A DNA stretch of 64,000 bases from Thelonectria olida (Eukaryota > Ascomycota > Sordariomycetes > Hypocreales > Nectriaceae): contig JAGPYM010000001.1 in assembly GCA_020736575.1 (NCBI GenBank), forward strand, positions 3,224,001 to 3,288,000. Direction: 5' to 3'. The position numbers and the translations under genes are program-made. Below, one piece after another: positions 45,755-58,111 of this stretch. The notes beneath the pieces are model-generated. The model was not told the origin of the DNA, searched no databases, and was given only the letters and a program-made list of their open reading frames with translations. The first letter of the stretch is position 1. Each line of letters starts with the position of its first letter.

Positions 45755-47721
45755 CTATCTCCGACGCGCCCTGCGACGTGCTCTATGACGTTCCTCCCTT
45801 ACCTCCCTCTCCCACGCTTCCCTAGCTCTTATAAAACTCGCAACACCCACTACTTCACGTAGGCTTTCAACTACCGCAGCTACACCCTGGAGCAAGACCG
45901 ACCTCGTGTTCCCTTGAGTCTCGCGATTTCTTTGACGCTCCGGCCTTCTGTCACTCCTATCGCGATGTCGGTCAACAGCCCTCTCTCGCCTTCTGCTGCT
46001 GTGCTCGCCGTGGCTACTATGCCCGTCATGTCTGCTATGTCTACTGTGACTGCTATGCCCGCTGTGCCTGCCATGCCCATGGACATGTCCGCTTCTCCGT
46101 GCACGCCTCGATCTTTCGCGCACATGCGTCTCTTCCTCGGAGCTTTCCGAAGAGCTATCTGAGTAACTAAAGTCGCTGTAGTCACGGGCGCGTTGCATGG
46201 CCATGTTCAAGGGAACAAGCGTGTTTGGGGTTTCTGGGACGACATGATCCGCCTCGACATCTGGGTTCTGGCCTGTTAGCTGCTCCGCTTCTTGTATTCT
46301 CGCCATCTCGAGATTCATGTCGTCCCAGTGATTGTCAAAGGGGTCCAGAGGTGCCCGTGGATCTTCTGGAACTAGTCCTTGTGGTTGTTCTTCGAAAGAG
46401 TCCTGCGGAGCTTCTGGTAGCAGTCCTCGTCGTTGTTGCCCTTCAGAGGAGTTTCGAGGCGCCTGCGGAGCTTCTATCTGCAACTGTTGCGGCGGTGCTG
46501 GTAGTTCACGTTGTCCTAGACGTATCTCTTCCCGGCGCTGCTGCTCTGCAAGAGCATCGGCAGCTCGAACCAGCGGCCTCAGAAACCCCCGCATCCTCCG
46601 CCGGGGAAGACTCCAAGCCAGGGGCTCCGAGCCCGGCCAGGGCCGCAGCTGCGGTATCTGTCTCGGGGTGTGCAACTCTGCCTCTCGACCCGTGATCACC
46701 CGTATGGTTCGTCTCCATCGCCTAGGCTTCGCGCCTGGTCGGTCGGCCACCCGCCGCCTTCGTTCGTGGTGGGCGTGCGACGGGCATCTGCATGTATGCC
46801 ACTCCACGCCGCAAAGGTAGCAAAACTCTTCCCCGCAAGAGCACCTGTTAAATAGATCAGTTGGTCGGTCTGTTAAGAAGCTCGAGTTGATGCTCACGTA
46901 ATGTGGTTGCAGCCGTCGATCAGATCCAGCATCCTTCCACAGCCTGGACAGTTGATGACTCCATTCTCGTCCATTACCGCCCAGACATCCTCAGTCTCTT
47001 CTTCTCCTTCTTGCGGCCCAGCTCCACAAGGGTGACCTGGGTGTGCCTTTCTGCCACAATGCGCACACGTATGCCGTCCACACGCGGGACAACCTTCCTC
47101 GATCGGCCGTGGGATAAAGGTCGCGCACTGCCCGTCGTAGCAGTACAAACGGTCCATGGCCGGAGAGGAGAACTCGACCTCGCACATTCGGAAAAGGTGG
47201 ACGAGTCCAGGCTGGCGGGCCAGATGGACAGTGGCTTCCTCGATAGGTTGGCAGCATCTGGGAGGAAACGTCTGTTCGGACTGCAGTCCCCCACGAAGGA
47301 GTTCCCGCAGACAGGGGAAGCAGTACGCGCAATCACACGGAATCGTGAGGTGTGCTGCCTCGGTGCAGATGATGCATTCTCCCACATTGTTTGGTGCAGG
47401 AGGATCCCCTTTCTCAGGTTCCGGCAACCCTCGCCGGACCAGAACCCTCTCGTCAGATGTCAGCGCGAGCCCCAGGTCCGTGTTTTGTATCTGAGGATGT
47501 CGTAAGCCATGTTGGGCGATTTCTTCATGCGCCATGAACCGTGACAGCAGTTCCAGCTGCTGTTCGTATTCGGTCAACGAGACGGCCACTCCGACTGCTT
47601 CTGCGAGCATGTCCTCGGACAACTCCTCCTCGTCGCCTTCGGGGAAGACATCGCCTTGAAGCATAAGGTCGACGAGTTCAGGATGGACGCTGTCCAAGGG
47701 AAAGGTGCCTTGTTTTGCCAT
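45755..47721 (-). CDS. RBR-type E3 ubiquitin ligase with Arg/His/Ser-rich tail
   Basis: RING-between-RING ligase that transfers ubiquitin through a catalytic cysteine. Two exons, 46898-47721 and 45755-46844, give 637 aa. RING1 is near residues 115-160 (CIICTEAAHLTIPCDCAYC). The IBR is near 195-235 (CYDGQCATF, then CPACGRHTCAHCGRKAHPGH). RING2 is near 258-295, beginning CPGCGRMLDLIDGCNHI; the splice supplies TCSCGEEFCYLCGVEWHTC. By analogy with HHARI, the Cys of DGCNHI is the acceptor. The N-terminal SVHPELVDLMLQGD segment occurs in many fungal RBR proteins. The second half is low-complexity, with Pro/Gln/Glu stretches and an extended Ser-Arg-His repeat region (RHSGHSSHSRHSRHDGHSSH) suited to nuclear or RNA-associated location. 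Convergent with the hydrolase gene. Confidence 0.9.
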
Positions 47722-48572
47722 TAATTCGGTAGACTGCTGCTGTCAATGAGATTCCAAAGCAAGTTGAATCGGGAGTGTGGCTTGTTCGTTCAAGTCGCAA
47801 TATGCCTGAGCACGCAAGACTTGAGAAATGGTTTAGAGGAAATGCGAGTTTGCTTGGAATACCGCGAGGTTTCCTTGTAGTTGGGAATGTCTAATAGTTG
47901 CCGGTGAACTAAGACGAATTATAGCATCTGACCATCCCACGAGGGAGCGATGCCTCAAACTGAATGAAGTGCGTTAGTTTTAATTGACGGGCTTGATTGT
48001 CTAATATCATTCAGGGGAACGGCCTTACAAACGGTCTGAATCAATATTTCTTAAACAGAGTCCGGAGTCAGTCACTTGGAAATCAGGTGGGACGATGATA
48101 TCTTAAGAATGCATGGTATTTTTTTCTGGACAGGTCATCACACATGCAACTGTCATTGCATGTCTGTCCCAAGAAATCGTGGCCATATACAAAAGCCTCC
48201 GTTCTGTTCCTCGACGATTAGTCGCTGTCCATGAGGTATCCGGGCTCCCAATCATCGACGGCATAACAAACCCTGAAACAATGATAACCCTAAGTAGCAA
48301 AGATAAATGGTATCCCACCCCCTTTCCTGGTTCCATATCCCTTGCGTGAACCCCGTCCCGATACTCGGTGTGAACTGGTCCCAAAATCCAAGAAACGAAA
48401 TGAGTATAGGATATAAAAAGACAATAATGAAAGCAAATCCAGAAACATCCAGAAAGCATGTGACCCTCATAACTCCCACCGCGTGATAACTCCATCGCTG
48501 ATATTCCCTATATGACATAATGACCAGAAGACATGTAATATAGACAAGGGATGTCAACAAAAGGCGGGACGC
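47722..48572. other. intergenic region
   Basis: Promoter of the RBR gene and 3' flank of the hexose-type transporter. AT-rich around 47990-48120. Open frames of 100-130 codons at 48103-48560 (-) look hydrophobic by chance and lie in the transporter's 3' flank. No gene called. Confidence 0.35.
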
Positions 48573-50822
48573 CTAATAGCTGAAATCGACATTGGCCATG
48601 GCCGGCGGGGCCTTGTTCTGGTCGTTGGACGCAGCATTGTCGTTATTATTTGAATTATTCACCGTAATAGCCGGCGAATCGGTACTACCGAGAGACGTGT
48701 CGGCGCTCGAAGTAGTTGTCGTCGTTTGTAACTCGTGATTGGCGGGGGGTTGTCCGCTTGGCGCAAATCCATTCTGGAGAATGTCCTGGAAGCTCCAAAA
48801 CGAATCGAAATCTTTGCTGTTCCACGCATGATCCACGCGCTCGTACATCTCGTCAATCTGCTCTAAACTGAGCTTGCTGGTCTCATACACCATGCACCAC
48901 ACGAAGAAGACAGCCAGGATACAGAATGCACCCCAGATGAAGAAGATCTTGGGCCCAAATGCGGCATTGCCGGGGCCGTCGCCAAGCATGAAAGGGGAGC
49001 TGTAGGCAATGGCGAAATTCAGGACCCAGTTCGAAGCGGTGGAGACGGACATGGCCTTGGCTCGGACCTTGAGGGGATAAATTTCAGAGGTGACAACCCA
49101 GACCACAGGACCCCATGATGCTGCAAAGAAAAAGATGTTGACGGCGCAGAAAGTGACGAGTATGGTTTGAGACACCTTCTTCATGTCGTCGCCAGTGGCG
49201 GCATTGAATGATGCCATCAGAAGTTGGCAAGCAGCCATGCCGAGGGCGCCAGTCATCAAAAGCCTGCGTCGACCCCAGTGCTCGATGACGAGCATTCCCG
49301 GGATCGTCGACACGACATTGATGACGTTAATAATGAGTGACTTTGTATAAGGGCTTTCAACTCCGGCGCCATCGAAGAAGGAGGTGCTGTAGTACATGAT
49401 AAAATTGATGCCAGTTAGTTGCTGAAGCATCTGGAGGCCACAGCCGGTAAATGTTCGTTTTCCTGTCAACCCAACAAATATGGTCTTGTATGTGTCTGGA
49501 CCTCGGGTGAGTTCCCATTGATAGTTGGCGTCCATTTCTTCGAGTTCGTCGACTAAGGCGGGGTGAAGGAGATCGAGTCGTCGCAGTCGACTAAGTGCGA
49601 GCCCAGCTTCTGTTTTTCTGCCTTGCTTAACCAGGAAACGAGGAGTTTCGGGGAGGAGTATTAGACCAGCGGTCAAAATAAGAGCAGGGACTATTTGAAG
49701 TCCGAGAGGAGTGCGGTATGCGGCTGAGCTGTGAATACGGGAGGTGATGATGTTGACAACAGAGGCAGCAAAGAGGCCGACGGTGATGGATAGTTGATAT
49801 GCACAGACAAGGGCACCTCGAATCCACTTAGGAGCCATCTCAGATTGATAGAGAGGTACCAGGACAGATATTGAACCGACTCCGACACCAGCAACCATAC
49901 TAGATGGCGAATAAGCCGAGGATCCATGTGAGTTGAGGGCTTCAGGGAGAAGAGTGACATACCGTCCAGCGAGCATCATCGCGATACCCTGAGCACAAAC
50001 CTGGAACACGCCACCTAGGCAAAAAATGGCAACAGATATGAGGAGCGCTTTGCGGCGGCCGAGAGAATCACCAGCGGGAGCAGCAAGGAGAGCGCCGAGG
50101 GTCGTGCCAGCGCTGAGGATGGCCACAATGATGGAGGAGTCTTTTGTGCAAATGTCCAGCTTGCCATTATCGTCGTAACATTTTGAACCGAACTGTTCCT
50201 TGAACTCGGTCATGGCAAGGATACCGTTTATCGCCCTAAAAGTGGCAAGATAGTGAATTAGCCTCGTACACCATGAATAACGTGACGCGATGTGGTGATA
50301 GTTTTGGGGAGGCAAGAGCGGTCGAGGAGGTTCGGACGGGGCGTATCGGCTTGGTGTTGACGACAAAATGGTAAAGCAATCCTCCTCTTCTGTATTTTTA
50401 CGGTTTTGCGGCAGTCCGGCGACATCCGACTAATATTTGGCGTAGTTCGTGCCCCAACTGTGAGGTGTGGATTCGAAGTCGTTGAAACGTCGCGATCGGG
50501 GATGCAGTCGAAGGCCAGTCATCTAAGCAGCGAGCCGCGTATCGATTCCATCAAACCCAAAGCCGTAGGCCAACCCAGAATGATGCCCTTCTTCGTCGTC
50601 GTCACCCATAGGCTATCCAAAACGGCGGATTTCGATTCGGTGGTGCTCAAAGAGTGGCGCGCAAAACGAGGGAAGAATCAAAGAGTCAGTGCTGGTGTGG
50701 TCTTACCCGGTATCGTAGCCGAACAACAATCCTCCCGAAGCAACGAAGAGGCCGACCATGATGGCGGGCGCCGACGAGCCGGCGACATTGTCGGGTTTCT
50801 GCCAGCCCATGGCAATAGCCAT
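48573..50822 (-). CDS. MFS sugar transporter (hexose type)
   Basis: Twelve-helix proton-coupled hexose importer. Three exons, 50707-50822, 49963-50235 and 48573-49899, give about 571 aa. Splicing restores two landmark stretches: GGLLFGYDTG joined to AINGILAMTEF across a 471-bp first intron, and AGR joined to MVAGVGVGSISV across a 63-bp in-frame intron. Signatures are GDSLGRRKALL, PETPRFLVKQGR, QQLTGINFIMYYSTSF, EHWGRRRLLM and SEIYPLKVRAKAMSVSTASN. The C-tail is Asn/Ser/Thr-rich. ATG 50822 is used; ATG 50810 is an alternative. The first intron is much longer than others here. A 5-kb gene-free region lies upstream, which may reflect complex control. Confidence 0.9.
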
Positions 50823-53800
50823 GGTGATTGTATTTGCGACGTCAATCCAGGGTCAGTGGTGTTTTTGGGGCCTCGAAGAAGATGGCTCCGAAAGGCGACC
50901 AATTTTGGTGGAGGTGGAAGGGTTGAAGAACCGGGGACCATGGAGCGATTGGGCGATTTGCGGGATTGCGGGTGGATAATATGGGAACGTGGAACGGATG
51001 GGAAGGAGCGCACGCTACTGCTCCTGCTGCAGCACTGCGATGCTTGAACGACTGAAGTGCGGGCACCTCAGAGAGGATGGACGGGAAGGTGAGTGGAGCC
51101 AAGTTGAGGCCAAGAGGGCGGCCCAGCCAAAATAAAAAGCGAACGCCACAGCGGATGTTCCAGCGGGCGACGTCGCCCTCCAGCTGACGCTACGGGCCAA
51201 GTCGTCCATGGATCCAACCATCGAGTGGTCCGTCCAGTCAGGGCGTTACACAGTACGGATGCGCCATCAACAGGAGAAATGTACCGCTCATAGCAAGGAT
51301 GATTTGAGATGGGAAATACATAGAGCAACATCGAGTTCAAGAATACCACGACGTACATAGGTAGGCATTCCAATGCACAGTTATGCATGTTGGCGACGGG
51401 TGGCTAGTAAACTACCTAGTCTGACAAATCGCTTGCACGGTACGCCCGTCCGAGCAGATGGAAATGAGTCCAGAAGCCGCCTGGTATTCCAACTCACACG
51501 AATACCCGTCTGAAGTCTAGGTGCAAAGCCTTGGTCGTCCGCTAAAAACACCGGGTGCACGGCACAAGTTGCAGAACCTGCAGGACACCAGTGAGTCGTT
51601 TCCCCCACTTGGCCCAAAGTCAAACAGTCAGAACGAGGGTTTAAGGGGAGGAGAAATGTGGCGGAGTGGTCTGATCGCGGAATTTGGATTTGGATCACTG
51701 CGAGGACAAACGCATAGATTTAGCAATATTCGTAGACTTAATTCTTTTAATGACAACCGTATTACGAACAATGATTAGTTAGTGATTAGAAGACAACAGA
51801 AGAGGCAAACGGAAATGGCCTAGACTACTTTGGAGAGGCAAGTACGAATAGGTAAGCGACAAAGGCGAATGAGTGGTCGAGTCAAGGCGCTGCCAGCCCC
51901 CAAGACCCCAGATGGCAATATTCGGTAAGGATCAGCATCGACGTGAGGGGACAATTCTTTGCAGAATGTGCGCCTCCCCGCGGCCTTTAGCTTCTACGAG
52001 CCCTTTCCAAAGAGAAGGAGACATTCAAGGTCAGGTTACTGTACATGCTTCCAGGCGGCCAGTGACAGCCCAATCACTCTCTTTAGTCCAGTCCAGACCA
52101 CGCACGCAGCCTCCCCAGCAATTAGACGAATTTCCCCCAGTTCCTAACCCCAGTCCGCCGTTGAGACTTGGGAGCTGGGAGGATCCGATCCATGCTTTCA
52201 GAGAGCACAGTGCCCAACGCACTGAATGGCTCCAGCACCAGTGCCGTGTTTCTCTGATTCGTACATGTGCGTGCTGTTGTGTGACTCCGTATCGTGGCTT
52301 TGTCGCAACAGCTGACGACGAGATGGCTGAGCTGTTGCACTTTGGTTTTCTCCCTTTTTGTCCCCTTCTTTCCTCTTGTTGCCGACACGGCCCACGGACT
52401 GAGCGCGCGCTGAATCTGAAACCTGGCTCACCTCGTCAACTGCGAGAAAATTTCAAGAACAAAGACCGACTCATGCCAAGGGTTCCTAGTCATGTTCCCC
52501 TCTCGCTCCTCAGCTAGAAGGCAGAGAGAAAAGCACAGATCATGATCGGCGACAGGTTGACGTCCCAAGGGAGAGAACCGAGCATGTCAGTTTGTGTTTT
52601 GTGTCTCTGTCAGTGCCATGTCGCAGGCGGAAGATATCTGGACATGTCAGCCCCTAGTTACCTGACGTTTGCAGATCTCGGATTAGCCGTTGATGATCCT
52701 TCATTATTGACAGCAGCGTATCCAGCAGCGTATCAACCGTACCCAACGGCGGATCCTATCCGCAGCGATAGGTACCTGAGAGCATTTCGACGGGACCTTG
52801 ATGAGTCGAGGCCCAACACGGGCCAAGCTGAAATGCAGCAGCCTGGAGACGCCTCGGGGAATCGGAGCCTGAGTGCAAGGTGAGGGAAAGTGGTCCAAAG
52901 CGGAAGCCCAGTTCTTGAAGAGTTGTATTCGCACTGTTGACAGTTGAAGGTGCCCACCGGGTGCAGCGGGTACCCCGGAAAGAACCAACCGATGGGCTGA
53001 CAGCATGCACTGTGTGTGGCCGTATCGGCGACTTTGTGGCCGAATGCCGGACAGTCAGATTCCAAAGTACCGGGTACTCTGGGGCCGCGTGTCGTGCTTG
53101 CCAACCGAGCACAGTCTCCAGACTGCCCCAGACAAGGAAAGAGCCAGTGTGAGTGGGTCACGTCAAATGAGTATCGGTACTTCGTCCCTCCGTTCATGCT
53201 TCCCGTTCCCGTCCCAATCCCCAGCCCTTAACGATGCGTTATTCCCAATCCCATCTCAGACTCTGCCAGTTGATGACGACGCCGTTGCTTTTCTTCCAAG
53301 AAGGAATACAACTCCATCACTCTGACGGCTCACATGTCTCTCGTACCCTCCAGGCTCTTGGCTGATGAAGGAGGCGTGAGGAACTATGCAACTGCTGACA
53401 AGACGGGATGGTGACACAAGCAAGGAGAGACACGCACGGAGAGACACGCACGCAAGACCCTCCACTCAAGCGAATGTGATGTTCTAACAGGATGCACAAA
53501 CAAACCTCGAGCAGGATCAGGAACACCAAGGCTCAGGCTGTCATCAGGCGTCCCGCACGGTGCCATCCTGAGGACAAAGGAGAGACCACGTTCCTTTCCC
53601 GCCGGGGGCTCTTCTCCCCTTCCGAAGAGTTCAACGACACCCAGACGAAGCCAGTCGATGTCTTGGAGGGTTGGACCAGGGCGAATAACGCTACGCCATT
53701 GCTGGCCCGCTTGCTGCCAGGGATGAGAAGCGCCGTTCAATTGTGATTGGTTTCCCCAAGCCGAACAATCGTGGAATCACCATTCAACTCTCCCTCCCCT

Positions 53801-55874
53801 TCACACACAAAACCTGCATAGCACATCCATCAACCATGACTGACTTCTCCTGAAGAGTTTTCTTTTCGTCTATTATTGCCCGAAAATGCTCTAGCCTCCA
53901 TACGAAACCCCCCCTGTTGGAGACGGCTGTTCGGTGTAAGTGACGGGCGTCTCGCAGCAACGTCATGACCACCCATCTCATCTCGGCCCTCTACCAATTT
54001 ACAAAGTCACAAATGGGCCGAATAGTTTTCAAACAGCACAACCCTCCGAAACAATCCAAGTCCCGCGTTCCCCAATCTTATGACTTTGAGCTGAAAAACA
54101 AGACACCAACCCGTTGAGGCTTCTCCCTCCGCCCTACTCAACCGTTACTGTCTCATTCCATGCAAACCTCCCGGCCGGCAACTCGGCCTCTCGGAGTCCG
54201 GGACCAACAATAAGGAAACATATAAGCATGTGTTTATGTTATATGCACCAGAAGGGCCTAATCTGTGCCCCGTTCTTTGCACCGGGTGCCGAACTCCCCA
54301 TCTTGAGCTGGACCTTCTTGGCCTCGTGCCATTCACCGCTTATTCGGTAGTTGTCAGATCACCCCTCCTCTTCTCCACCCCCAGAATACTGTCCTTCGTC
54401 CTGCTTGATTCTTGACGTCAAAACCCAATGAGTCAGCCTGCATGTTCAGCACGCGTGGTAAGATTTCTCCGTGCAGGACTAGGTGGTATTCATTTCCTCC
54501 ATTTCAGCCCTGCAAGGCATGCTCGAATCGCCTGACAGTCTGCCTCCATGGCTGTGGCTGTTGACAATCTCGCCAACCTCGCCAAGCTAGGTGTCATCAA
54601 CTCGGGTCTTTCTGGTCTTCTTCTCGTCATAATTACCTAAACACGAGCGGTTTGGCCCGCGATCTCTAATATGCCAAACTTTACGAAGAATCTCCTATCA
54701 CCTCAAAATAGAAACAAGTCAAGCATCACCCAACCCACAATAGAACTTAAATTCCTACATGCAACCTTTTTAAAGTCACGACGAGCATTGATTTTCTTGT
54801 TCGACCGCTTCCCTAGCCTCCTTTCGCCAGCCTCATCAGGGCTTTAACGTTATATCTTCCCACGTGCGCTCGTCCATCCCGTCTTCCTGTAGACTGGAAA
54901 GTTTGAGAATAGTTAGAGATCGACTCAAGATGTGGCAGTGCATATATCGGGTTGACCCTTCCCTATATTACGCGATGTCATCTCAAATAACCTCCTCATG
55001 TTGCTTTCCCAGACTCTCCCTGGTGGAGCGAGCCACGGTTCCCGCCAGCTTCCTCCATGGCACGAACGCACTTATTTGGTGTTCACCCATTGCGTACGCA
55101 TAGGCTGCGATATCGGAATCATCCACAAAGCTACGAAGGATAATGGGAAAGGGTTGGCAAACTCTGAAGCTACCGGGAAATGCCGAGCAGCTCAAGTAAC
55201 ACAGCCTGGAGCGTCGCCTCAGCTCTGATACGAGTTTTGACCACCCCGTGGGCAAGTTAACCAAGGATGGGATCTCACACACGTATCCAACCAAGATCGA
55301 GGTTGAGCCGTACGATCCAGAGAGATTTTGTTGCGTAATTCTGCGCCCAAGATCTTTCCGCAACCACGTAGTGTCATTTGCGTATTCATCATTCTAAAGT
55401 CACCTGCCTTACCCCTGACGGTTTGTCGCACGAAAGGACAATACCACGAGAACTGAGGATCGCTCTTTTCCCTAGAGATGAATGTCATACATTGTGCTTG
55501 TGAAGTGTAAGAATTCCATTTCCGTCGGAAACACGAATTGGTCGTCGTCTCGTTTCATCCCACGGGCACGTTGCTGCTCCCAGATCTCACACTCACCGTC
55601 CATCTTGTTGCACAAAATATGTCCATGGAACGTTTCATTTTAAGTGAAATTTATTTCAAAGGCTAAGAAGAAAACAATGGTAGTATTTGCAACAAGCGGC
55701 ATGCAATCCCAACCCTATCAATACAAGAAAACCCTTTTACGCCAAATGTCCATGGACCCTTTTTGGGCACGAGCTACAAACGCGAAATACATCTTTCATC
55801 ACATCGTTCGCGCTGTGTCATCCAGCAATCTAGCCAAACAAGCGGGTGCCTCCGCAAGATCACAGACTGTGACA
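50823..55874. other. 5-kb region without a convincing gene
   Basis: Upstream of the sugar transporter and downstream of the fumarate reductase gene. Several open frames of 100-214 codons occur on both strands (for example 51873-52517 +, 52733-53197 -), but they overlap each other, lack domains and show no fungal codon bias. Some stretches are pyrimidine-rich on the + strand (53170-53270, 54110-54420). Short purine-rich direct repeats (GAGAGACACGCACG, twice) lie at 53428-53455. A 30-codon ORF at 54548 is listed separately. It may hold long 5' leaders, noncoding RNA or lineage-specific genes not visible by eye. Confidence 0.5.
54548..54640 (+). CDS. possible 30-aa microprotein
   Basis: ATG at 54548 to TAA at 54640 encodes MAVAVDNLANLAKLGVI followed by a short hydrophobic C-terminus (GLSGLLLVIIT). 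Codons are strongly fungal-biased (GCC, CTC, AAC, AAG, GTC, ATC), unlike the surroundings. The size and single hydrophobic segment resemble small tail-anchored subunits of membrane complexes, but I recognise no family. It could also be the first exon of an unseen gene, or chance. Confidence 0.25.
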   Translation: MAVAVDNLANLAKLGVINSGLSGLLLVIIT

Positions 55875-58111
55875 TTACAGCTCCAGGGTGACCTCCTGGC
55901 CCTTGACACGGCCAATGACCTGCGAGGGGGCGTACTTGGGGATGACCTCGTCGTCGTGGAGCATCTCAAACTCCTCGGTGGCGTCGCGACCCATGAAGTT
56001 GAGGATGGCCTGAACACCGCCAGGATGCTCCTCGAGCCAGTTGCTGAGGTCCATGACAACGCCCTTGACAACAACCCAGAGGTCGCCTTTGGTGTTGTGC
56101 TTGGCTACTTCCTCCATGCTGTACTCCTTCTCGGGGACTTGGAAGTTCTTGGGGTCGGGCTTGGAGGCTTTGGCAGCCTCCGCAGGAGCGGCGACGGGAG
56201 CCTGCTCCGCGAAGGCAGAGGGGCCAGAGCCACCCGAGGGAGCAGCACCAGTGGCATTCCACTCAACAGTGACGCGGTTGGGGGCATTGGGGTCAAGGTG
56301 GAGGGAGATCTGGCCAACACGCTGAGCCGCGGCAGAGCCAGCACCACCAGCACCAACGCCCTTGAGAGCCTTTCGGAAAAGGTAGTTGCTGGCAGTGTCA
56401 CCGGCGACACGACCGTAGACAACGCAGCCTAGCAGAGAAGAACCACCAAGGCGGTTGGCACCGTGAACACCACCAGCCAACTCACCGCAGGCATAGAGAC
56501 CCTCGAAGGGCTGCTGGTCCTTGTTGATAACCTCGGACTTGTCGTTGATCTCGACACCACCCATGGTGAAGTGAAGAACAGGCTCCATGACAGCGACGTG
56601 GAAGTCGTCATCAACATCGAGAGGGAGGTTGTGGAAATACTTCTTGCCCCAAGGATCCTTCTCCTTGCCGTCTGCGATAGCATTGTAGGTCTTGAAGGTC
56701 TTCTGGAGGTGGTCTGGGGTGCAGCCAATCTCCTTGGCCAGCTCGGCACCAGTCATCTTCTTCATGAGGCCACGGCCGGAGTAGTGGCGAGTGTGGAAAT
56801 CAAGGACCTTGGAGGCCTTGGAGTTGAGGACGAGGCGAATGGGGAACTTGCTCTTGTCCTTCTCCTTCCACATCATGCCAGAGACGTAATCACGGTGGCC
56901 GAGCTCATCGCAGAATCGGTCACCATCAGCGTTGAGGAGGAGACCGCCCTCACCTCGGAGAGCCTCGGCAGCCAAGAACTTCCACTTGGAGCCGGGGTCC
57001 TTGGGGTCAACAAGGCCAGTGGGATGAACCTGGACCTTGTCCATATCGATGCCGTTGCCGCCAATGGCCATGATCATCTTCTGACCGTCACCAGTAGCGT
57101 GAGTACCGTTGGTAGTAGCCAAGCCGTAGGTGTCGGGGCGGTGCTGCTTGAGAAGGGAGGTGTCGGTGAAGTCGGCAGCGTAGCCGCCGGTGGCGAGGAC
57201 GACGGGGCCGTCGAGGGTGAGAGTCTCGCCGTTCAACTCGTAGGTAACACCGTGAATCGTGTTGCCCTCCTTGTTGAGGCTAGTGACGCGGGCCTTCTTG
57301 ATAATCTCAACACGCTCGGGCTCGTTCTCGGCGAGCTCCTCGAGGCGCTGCATCAGGGCGTAGGTGATGGCCATACCAGGGAACTTGGCGTCATGGCCTC
57401 GGTGGGTTCGGGGCTGGGAGTGACCACTGATGCAAAGGTTAGCTTCTTGTGTTTCAATCGAAGGGAAATTGTAATCTTACCCCAGGCGAGAGACAAGTGT
57501 GAGGTCGAGGTTGAACTCATCCTGAAGCCACTCAACGGCAGCAGCGGACTTGTATGTGAGGACCTTGATGAGATCGGGGCGGGCCTTGTCACGGGCGGAC
57601 TTCAGGGTGTCGTCGTAAAACTGCTTGACGCTGTCGGGAATGCCATGCTCGACTTGAGTTCGGGTGAGGGCACCGTTGATACCGGACGTAGCCTTTGTGG
57701 AGTTACCGCCGAAGAAGCCTGCGATGAGAGATAAGGTGAGCGCATGTCCCATCACGGGTTTGGGGGGGGAGGGGCATGGCGAAATGCGCCAATGGCCAGC
57801 CAGTGAGGCTGACTCGAGTGGCTGGCCGCAATTGCGCTTTCACGTGAAAATTGTGGTAAAGATAGAACTTACTCTGCTTGTCGAGAACGACGACGTTGCC
57901 ACCAGCGAGATAGATAGTGTGGGCAGCTGACAGGCCGGAAACTGCGATTCCGAGGGTTAGTAAAGAGTTGCGCTGAGAAACAAGGCAGTAATTCTCAGAA
58001 TTCTCAGGCCCTCTTGGGGAGAGTAGAGAAGTCGGGAGAATCACATGTAAGCGCGAACAGAAAGGAGCGTCACTTACGACCGCCGCCTACGACAATTACT
58101 CTGGGAGCCAT
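55875..58111 (-). CDS. OSM1: fumarate reductase (Osm1/Frd1 type) fused to cytochrome b5 domain
   Basis: Flavoprotein that reduces fumarate to succinate to reoxidise reduced flavin, linked in yeast to oxidative protein folding in the ER and mitochondria. Four exons, 58078-58111, 57873-57941, 57481-57718 and 55875-57426, give 630 aa. The N-terminal dinucleotide fold VIVVGGGLSGLSAAH is assembled across intron 1. GGNSTKATSGING, HSQPRTHRGHDAKFPG, TGGYAADF, QVHPTGLVDPKDP, LAAEALRGEGG and GACGEL-type YACGELAGGVHGANRLGGSS are flavin/substrate blocks. A linker rich in Ala/Pro leads to a cytochrome b5 domain (about residues 545-625) with the haem-ligand motif EEHPGG and a second His in EMLHDDEV. The b5 fusion is absent in yeast Osm1 but common in filamentous fungi. 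No presequence is visible from this start. Confidence 0.92.

Noticed and set aside
50406..51047. 213-codon plus-strand open frame over the transporter's first exon and promoter
   Set aside because: It is antisense to the exon that supplies the transporter's first helix and has no domain.
51873..52517. 214-codon open frame in the gene-free region
   Set aside because: Pro/Arg/Ser/Cys mixture, no domain, no codon bias, overlapped by other frames of similar quality.
55644..57734. Long open frames antisense to the fumarate reductase (55644-56432, 56463-57734)
   Set aside because: Val/Gly/Leu-rich composition typical of the complement of a strongly codon-biased gene; the opposite strand has full family motifs.
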